From Ailurus styani (taxonomy: Eukaryota; Chordata; Mammalia; Carnivora; Ailuridae): DNA of 64,000 bases. Where the stretch lies: the NCBI GenBank assembly GCA_002007465.1, contig LNAC01000768.1, forward strand, positions 434,001 to 498,000, written 5' to 3'. The notes under the pieces are model-generated. The model saw only the letters and a list, made by a program, of their open reading frames with translations. It was not told the origin of the DNA and did not search any database. Position 1 is the stretch's first letter; each line of letters opens with the position of its first letter. A program made the translations under genes and the position numbers. Below, piece after piece: positions 57,872-64,000 of this stretch.

Positions 57872-58281
57872 TATTAGCTGGCTAGGGCTGCTGTAACAAA
57901 GTGGCACTATCTGAGTAGCTAAAGTAATGGAAATTTATTTCCTCACAGTGCTGGAGGCTAGAAACCCAAGATCAAGGTGTTAGCAGGGTTGTTTTATCCT
58001 TAGGGTCATGAGGGAAGGATCCGCTCTAGGCCTTTCTCCTTAGGTTATAGCAATCTTCTCCATTTGTCTTCACATTGTCTTCACTCTGTAGGTGTTCTGT
58101 ATCCAAATGTTCTCTTTTATAAGGTCACCAGTCACATTTAATTAGGGCCCACCCTAACGACCTCATTTTAACTTAATTACTTCTTTGAAGATCCATCTCC
58201 GAATACAGTCATGTTCTGAGGTACCAGGATGAGGACTTCAACATATAAATTTCTAAAAAGACACACTTTTGCTCATGACAG
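57872..58281 (-). mobile_element. MLT1 LTR (ERVL-MaLR)
   Basis: Reverse complement of an MLT1-type LTR, well preserved in order: TATTAGCTGGCTAGGGCTGCTGTAACAAAGTGG, CACAGTGCTGGAGGC, CAAGATCAAGGTGTTAGCAGGG, TATAAGGTCACCAGTCAC, TTAGGGCCCACCCTAACGACCTC, CCATCTCCGAATACAGTCATGTTCTGAGG and ACTTCAACATATAAATTTC. Solo LTR, non-coding. Confidence 0.85.
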
Positions 58282-58313
58282 TACTTTCAACCTTTCAACT
58301 TAATATGTGTATC

Positions 58314-58318
<5 letters not shown>

Positions 58319-58346
<28 letters not shown>
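58319..58346. repeat. (GT)n microsatellite
   Basis: About 14 uninterrupted GT units. Confidence 0.95.
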
Positions 58347-59804
58347 ATGGATATATATAATCAATGATATAATATATCATAAATATTAGGCTGGATTATA
58401 GATGTGCCAGCAAAATAGTAAGAAAACCCACTTGATGGGAAAGAAGTATTAAATTATGAGCATTTAATATACAATATGAAAAGACAAATGTGGATTTATA
58501 TTTTTTTGGTGAGTTTAGCCATTTTGAACATATGAGGGATGATCATAAGCCAGAGAGAGAAAATCACATAAAAGGAACTAAATAGTGCAACATGCATGTG
58601 ATGTGCCATAACTATTTTAAGTTTTAAATCTATTGCCATGATGTTTATTGACATTTCAAGGACCAACTGTGAAAAGAACATGATCTTGTACTCAGCTTTT
58701 ATTCCTCATTTCAGGCTGCTGCCTCTGCTGTCAGACTTTCTACCTGTAACTGAGATCTATGGCGTGTAACTCTTACTGATACCTAAGGGCATTTCCAAAG
58801 TAACCATGCAAAACACAAAACCAAAAACAACTGGCATCCCAATTGCAGGAGACTGTGCGTATATAAGGACCTGTTCTAAGTACTTATATGCCCCTTTTGA
58901 TGAGAAATTTCCTCTGGTGATTTTAAAATAGATATACAACAAATTTATCAGTAAAACTGAAGCAGATAATATCATTACAGAGACATAAAGTTAGTGGTTT
59001 TACTACCATGTCAACATTGATCAATTCATCAGGAGGTCTCTAATGGGGTTTTAGAAAAGAAGCACATTTTCACAGATCCCATTAATTTAAAATGACCAGC
59101 AGCATATACTGCAAAGATAAAATGCTAATGTTCAAAAAAGGAGAAATTTGATTTTTAAATTAAAGTTCCTGAATTTTTCTGAGGCATATTATAAAATCTA
59201 TTACCTTTGGGTGTGCAGTTATACTTGCTTGCTTCAGTCACCATGAATTCATCAGAATTATAGAGAATCATAAAATAGGAAGAGGAAGCAGAATCATTAG
59301 TCACTGGGCTACCGGATAAGAATACAACTTTAATAGAGACTCCAGATGTGTGTGTATATATACATATACCATATATATTCTATACATACATACACTCATA
59401 AAAATCTCGTATCAGGGATTAAATAATCTCTTCCGCATTGGGGCAAAAAATCTATTGTCAGGAAAGTAAATGTAAATAAAAAATGTGATTAAGGTAAAAG
59501 CCAAAAGAAATTTGTATTGGTGACTGATTGTTCTTATCAAGAAATCAACACAATCTGTCCCATTATTCTCAGCTGTGTGATGAACAGTTGCATAAATTTA
59601 TTATGGAGTTTATTGTCTTAAGACATGAGAAATACACTACAAAGTTGATTACTGCTATCTAAAGTAGCACTGTCTGTGTTTCTTGAGATCATGATACTCC
59701 TGCTATAATATTGCAGGATTGGGCATTCTCTAGAGAGATCCTCATAATAGCACCAACTTACTTCATTATTTTCCTCTCTTGGCTGCTGACCTTAATTTAC
59801 AATT
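58347..59804. other. AT-rich sequence, nothing recognised
   Basis: No gene or repeat recognised apart from short AT-rich simple sequence. Confidence 0.4.
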
Positions 59805-59990
59805 AATTTTAAGATTTATTTATTTGAGAGAGAGCAGGGGGAGGGGCAGAGGGAGAGGGAGAGGATATCAAGCAGACTCCACACTGAGCACAGAGTCTGA
59901 TGCAGAACTCCATCCCAAGAGTCTGAGATCATAACCTGAGCCAAAACCAAGAGTCAGACCCTCAACCGACTGAGCCGCCCAGGGGCCCCA
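59805..59990 (-). mobile_element. CAN SINE, older type
   Basis: AAGATTTATTTATTTGAGAGAGAGCAGGGGGAGGGGC body and reversed head CGACTGAGCCGCCCAGGGGCCCC. ATTTACAATT (59795-59804 and 59997-60006) is the likely duplication. Confidence 0.93.
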
Positions 59991-60234
59991 TCATTATTTA
60001 CAATTCTGTTAGCATTTGGCATTAATCCACTTTTTAAAATAATATAAAGTTAGTATAAATCCAGATGCAAATAGTAGAAGAAAAATTTAAAAATCACAAG
60101 CTGAATAGAACCCACAACCACATAGCTCCTCATAAGTTATTCAAATATATATTTTCAAATTTACTCTTCTACCTAAAAAAGTCTCATATAAAATATAGTG
60201 CTATCATTTTTTCTATTATTTAATGTAGCATTTA

Positions 60235-60430
60235 AGTGACATTTTCAAAGTGTTTTATAAAATCACATCTCATCTTCACATATATTTCAAAACCTTAGGT
60301 TTTATTACATTTTTTGGCTCATAAGGATTTTAAACCTCAAAAAAGTTAAGTGAATTGTTCAATATTGTATAGCTAGCATAAACAGCAATTTGTGTATTCC
60401 TTGAAGACACATCTGCTTTTGGTATTGTCC
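60235..60430 (-). mobile_element. MIR relic
   Basis: Reverse MIR: TGTTTTATAAAATCACATCTCATCTTCAC, TTTTTTGGCTCATAAGGATTTTAAACCTCAAAAAAGTTAAGTGAATTGTTC, AATATTGTATAGCTAGC. The order and spacing fit MIR well. Confidence 0.7.
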
Positions 60431-60754
60431 TAGTTCTAACACCCACTTTGTGTATAAGCACTGTGAATAGTTCGTTTATAGTCACTGGGTCTACTTTTTC
60501 CAATTACACCTCACTTTATTGCAATAAGATTTTCATCTCTAACCTACAGTGACATTCTTCTCATGAAGATCACTAGTAATGCATTTGTAGTTATACTCAA
60601 AAACTAATTATCTAAATTAACTGTGCATCTTTGCATATTTGACACTGGTGATAATTTCCCTTCCCTGGTCTGTGTTACTAACAAACTCCTTAGTTTTTTC
60701 TAAAATCTGACCACTCTTTTTTACTATTCTTATTTGCTTTACCTTCTGCTCTTT
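60431..60754. other. Unassigned sequence
   Basis: No gene or repeat recognised. Confidence 0.4.
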
Positions 60755-60767
60755 AAAGAAAGTTTTA

Positions 60768-60969
60768 GGGCGCCTGGGTGGCTCAGTGGGTTAAAGCCTC
60801 TGCTTTCGGCTCAGGTCATGATCTCAGGGTCCTGGGATCGAGGCCCGCATCGGGCTCCCTGCTCGGCGGGGAGCCTGCTTCCCCCTCTCTCTCTGCCTGC
60901 CTCTCTGCCTCCTTGTGATCTCTCTCCCTCTGTGAAATAAATAAATAAAATCTTTAAAAAAAAAAAAAG
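60768..60969 (+). mobile_element. CAN SINE, young type
   Basis: AAAGAAAGTTTTA is duplicated (60755-60767 and 60970-60982). Intact head (GGGCGCCTGGGTGGCTCAGTGG), B-box region GGGATCGAGGCCC and an A-rich end of 14 bases. One of the best copies in the window. Confidence 0.97.
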
Positions 60970-61039
60970 AAAGAAAGTTTTAACATAAAGTGCTAGTACT
61001 TATCTTTTCATTCTGCATATTCTTCCTGAGAATTTTACC

Positions 61040-61695
61040 TTTTTTTAACATCTTAATTTTATTTTTTCAATGTTCCAAAATTCATTGTTTATGCACCATA
61101 CCCAGGGCTCCACGCAATATGTGCCCTCCTTAATACCCACCATCGGGCTCACCCATGCCCCCACCTCCCCTCCCCTCCATAACCCTCAGTTTGTTTCTCA
61201 GAGTCCACAGTCTCTCATGCTTCATCTCCCCCTCCAATTTACCCCAATCCACTTTTCCTTTCCTTCTCCTAATGTCTTCTATGTTATTCTTTATGCTCCA
61301 CAAGTGAAACTATATGATAAGTGACTTTCTCTGCTTGACTTATTTCACTCAGCATAATCTCCTCCAGTCTCGTCAATGTTGATATAAAAGCTGGGTAGTC
61401 ATCCTTTCTGATGGCTGCATAATATTCCATTGTATATATGGACCATATCTTCTTTATCCTTTTGTCTGCTGAAGGGCATCTTGGATCTTTCCACAGTTTG
61501 GTGATTGTGGCCATTGCTGCTATGAACACTGGGGTACATATGGTCCTTTTTTTCACTACATCTGTATCTTTGGGGTAAATACCCAGTAGTGCAATTGCAG
61601 GGTCATAGGGTAGCTCTATTTTTAATTTTTTTGAGGAATCTCCACACTGTTTTCCAAAGTGGCTGCACCAACTTGCATTCCCACCAACAACAGTT
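61040..61695 (-). mobile_element. 5'-truncated L1 (3' part)
   Basis: Reversed carnivoran L1: AAATTCATTGTTTATGCACC, GGTGGGGTAGTCAC-like words, CATAATATTCCATTGTATATATGG, TCTTCTTTATCC, GTACATATGGTCC, TTTGGGGTAAATACCCAGTAG and TTTTCCAAAGTGGCTGCACC. It retains the C-terminal ORF2 part and 3' UTR in good condition. No clean target-site duplication was seen. Confidence 0.92.
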
Positions 61696-61800
61696 TGTTC
61701 AAGGCTTCAATTTCTATCTATGTGCTCAGGACTCCTACTCTCCGTCTAGAGTTCAGAATGCTCTTCTGAGGTTCATACTTTATACATAAATCAGAATTTT

Positions 61801-61998
61801 TTTTAAAGATTTATTTATTTATATAAGAGAGAGAGAATACAAGAGTGCACAAGTGGGGATAGGGGCAGAGACAGAGAATCCTCAGACTCTCTGCTAAGTA
61901 CAGAGCCCAACGCAGGGCTCAATCCCAGGACCCATGAGATCATGACTAGTCAAAACCAAGAGTCAGATGCTTAACAGACTAGGCCACCCAGGTCCCCC
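61801..61998 (-). mobile_element. CAN SINE, older type
   Basis: TAAATCAGAATTTT (61787-61800) and TAAATCAGATTTTA (61999-62012) flank it. The reversed head is CTAGGCCACCCAGGTCCCCC. Confidence 0.94.
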
Positions 61999-62089
61999 TA
62001 AATCAGATTTTAAAACAAAAAATTTTTGAGAACACATATCTTTTATAGCATATTAAGCCTAACAGACAAGTGTATAAATCATATAGGGT

Positions 62090-62700
62090 TATCTCAATGT
62101 CTTTTCAAAAGGAACACATACTGTAACCACAACCCATATCAGGAAATGGATTATTATAGTACCCCCAAATGCCTTGAGCCCTTCCTTTTCTAGTTACTAC
62201 CCACCTCATGCACAAAGGCAATTCTTATTCTGACTTTTATTACCATATATTTAGTTATAATTACCTTGTTTTAATTAATTCAAGATCATTTTTATTGGAG
62301 AAGGACATACAAATTATCTCTAAGTTTGAGCCATTATTAGTATATCTACTGTGAATATTGATTTCTATATCTTTTGGTTAAAATGTGCACACATTTCTAC
62401 TGAAATATATCTAAAAATGGAGTTGATAGGTTCTAATAGGTAAGTTCAGTGAAGGTAATGACAAAGGCTTTTCAAAGGAGTTTAAGCAATTTGTACTGTC
62501 AACACAAACATGAAGTTTCCATTCATTCCTCACCCTTGCCAATATTTGGCAAGTTCTTTTCCATTTACCACTCTGGTATGTGGGAGGCGGTATACATCCG
62601 TGGTTTTAATTTTCAATTGCATGATGAATTTTAATGTCACACACCTTTCCAGATGTTTGTGGAATATCTGGATTTATTTACTCCTTTGTGAAATAAGTTT
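62090..62700 (-). mobile_element. Old L1/LINE 3' relic
   Basis: GTGAATATTGATTTCTATATC, AAAATGGAGTTGATAGG, CATTCCTCACCCTTGCCAATATTTGG and TTCCAGATGTTTG are in the reversed order of an old LINE 3' part. Decayed, borders approximate. Confidence 0.5.
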
Positions 62701-62874
62701 AAAAAAATTTCCTCTTAGAACTGATAAGCAAATATAGCAAGTTTGAGGGATACAAATAATATAAAAAGGTCAATTGCTTTAGTATACACCAGCAATGAAT
62801 AGGTGAAATTTAAAACAAAAAACACAATTCTATTTATATTGGCAGCCCCCAAAATGAAATAAATATATATCTAA

Positions 62875-63064
62875 TGGGCGCCTGGGTGGCTCAGTGGGTT
62901 AAAGCCGCTGCCTTCGGCTCAGGTCATGATCCCAGGGTCCTGGGATCAAGGCCCGCATCCGGCTCTCTGCTCAGCAGGGAGCCTGCTTCCTCCTCCCTCC
63001 TCTCTCTCTGCCGACTTGTGATCTCTCTCTCTGTGTCAAATAAATAAATAAAATCTTTAAAAAA
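62875..63064 (+). mobile_element. CAN SINE, young type, nested in L1
   Basis: ATATATATCTAA flanks it on both sides (62863-62874 and about 63071-63082), the right copy next to a longer AT run. The head GGGCGCCTGGGTGG and the central GGGATCAAGGCCC are intact. Confidence 0.95.
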
Positions 63065-63581
63065 ATATATATATATATCTAACAAATCAATATAAGAAAA
63101 GCTACAAATTCTGATGAACATAATCAAAGAAGAATTAAATAAATGGAGAGATATTCGAGGTTCATAGAGAGGAAAACTCGATATTGTCAAATTCCCAGCA
63201 AAATCTTTTGTGGATATCAACAAGCTGATTCTAAAGATTATACGGAGAGGCAAAAAAATAAGAGCCAACATAATATTGAAGGAGAAGAACAAAGTTGGAG
63301 GAAGGATGCTACCCAACTTCAAAACTTACTATATAGCTCTAGTAATCAAAAGAGTGTGGTATTGGTGAAAGAACAGAAAAACAGATCAATGGAACAGAAT
63401 GGAGGGCCAAAAAAGAGACACACATAAACTGATCTTTGATGAAGGAGCAAAAACAACACACTGGAGCAAGGATAGTCTCTTCAACAAACGGTGCTGGAAC
63501 AATGAGACATCCACGTGCAAACAATACTAATTTAGACAGAGACTGACACCCTTCACAAAAATTAACTCAGCATGGATAACA

Positions 63582-63772
63582 GGGGCACCTGGGTGGCTCA
63601 GGAAGTTGAGCCTCTGCCTTCAGCTCCGGTCATGATGCTGGGGTCCTGGGATCAAGCCCCATGCGGGACTCCCTGCTTAGCAGGGAGTCTGCTCCCTCTC
63701 TCTCCGCCACTCCCCCTGGTTGTGCTCTCTCTCTTCCTCTCTCCCTATCAAATAAATAAAATCTTTTAAAAA
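63582..63772 (+). mobile_element. CAN SINE, older type, nested in L1
   Basis: Head GGGGCACCTGGGTGGCTCAGGAAG. ATGGATAACA (63572-63581) and ATGGGTCACA (63773-63782) match in 8 of 10. The L1 sequence resumes directly after it. Confidence 0.93.
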
Positions 63773-64000
63773 ATGGGTCACAGATTGAAATATAAATGCA
63801 AAACTCTGAACTCCTAAAAAATAACATAGGAGAAAATCTAGATGTTCTTGGATAGAACACCAGAGACATGATTCGTGAAAGAAATGATTAGTAAGCTGAA
63901 AGTCATTAAAATTACAAATTTCTGCTCTCTTAAAGACAATGTCAAAAGAATGAGAAGATAAGCCACAGTCTGGGAATAAACATTTACAAAAGGCAAGTTT

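Larger units (their letters stand above)
62710..64000 (+). mobile_element. L1 ORF2 fragment, extends beyond the window
   Basis: The L1 region after the reverse-transcriptase core: TTTATATTGGCAGCCCCC, GAATTAAATAAATGGAGAGATATTCG, AAGCTGATTCTAAAGATTATACGG, AATATTGAAGGAGAAGAAC, CTACCCAACTTCAAAAC, AACAGATCAATGGAACAGAATGG, AACAAACGGTGCTGG, and into the C-terminal part (CAAAACTCTGAACTCC, GAAATGATTAGTAAGC). Two SINEs are nested. The right end is cut by the window. Confidence 0.88.

Noticed and set aside
61284..61556. 90-codon minus-strand frame
   Set aside because: It is the C-terminal ORF2 coding part of the truncated L1 at 61.0-61.7 kb, not an independent gene.

Overview
The window looks like nuclear DNA of a carnivoran mammal, most likely a mustelid. 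The main evidence is about 30 copies of the tRNA-Lys-derived CAN SINE (SINEC). Roughly a dozen are of the young type whose head reads GGGTTAAAGC(C/G)TCTGC and whose end reads GATCTCTCTCTGTCAAATAAATAAA or close to it. The L1 elements also have a carnivore-type 5' UTR and 3' end. The mustelid placement is an inference from SINE subtype, not a proof.

I find no convincing protein-coding exon, tRNA, rRNA, CRISPR array or operon. All longer open frames are short and lie inside repeats or AT-rich DNA. The window is best read as intergenic or deep-intronic sequence built by retrotransposition. The only gene-derived sequence I recognise is a processed pseudogene of ribosomal protein RPL31 near 24.9-25.3 kb, with imperfect target-site duplications.

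Layout. 1-19.6 kb: AT-rich unique sequence with scattered SINEs, MIR/L2 relics, an MLT1-like LTR, two 5'-truncated L1 3' ends, a possible old DNA-transposon relic and a 390-bp GAAA tract. 19.6-23.9 kb: an L1 that keeps both ends but has lost most of its coding interior, carries three nested SINEs, and appears to have brought a 3' transduced segment. 24.9-25.4 kb: the RPL31 pseudogene and a SINE fragment. 25.4-37.7 kb: a SINE-free stretch dominated by a long decayed L1 (about 27.2-32.1 kb) and an L2 (34.6-36.1 kb). 36.1-47.9 kb: LTR relics, minus-strand L1 relics and L1 3' ends with many SINEs. 48.3-49.2 kb: a GC-richer, degenerate 30-bp tandem array. 49.3-64.0 kb: unique AT-rich DNA with SINEs, MIR, MLT1, L1 3' ends and an L1 ORF2 fragment that runs off the right edge.

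The most notable signals are: the probable L1 3' transduction (19,627-23,880); the 30/60-bp periodic array (48.3-49.2 kb); a 59-bp inverted copy within an old L1 (27,123 against 27,968); a pure A-rich insertion with an 18-bp duplication (40,553-40,611); and a perfect 47-bp-period duplication (29,038-29,120). I found no new biosynthetic, defence or regulatory system.
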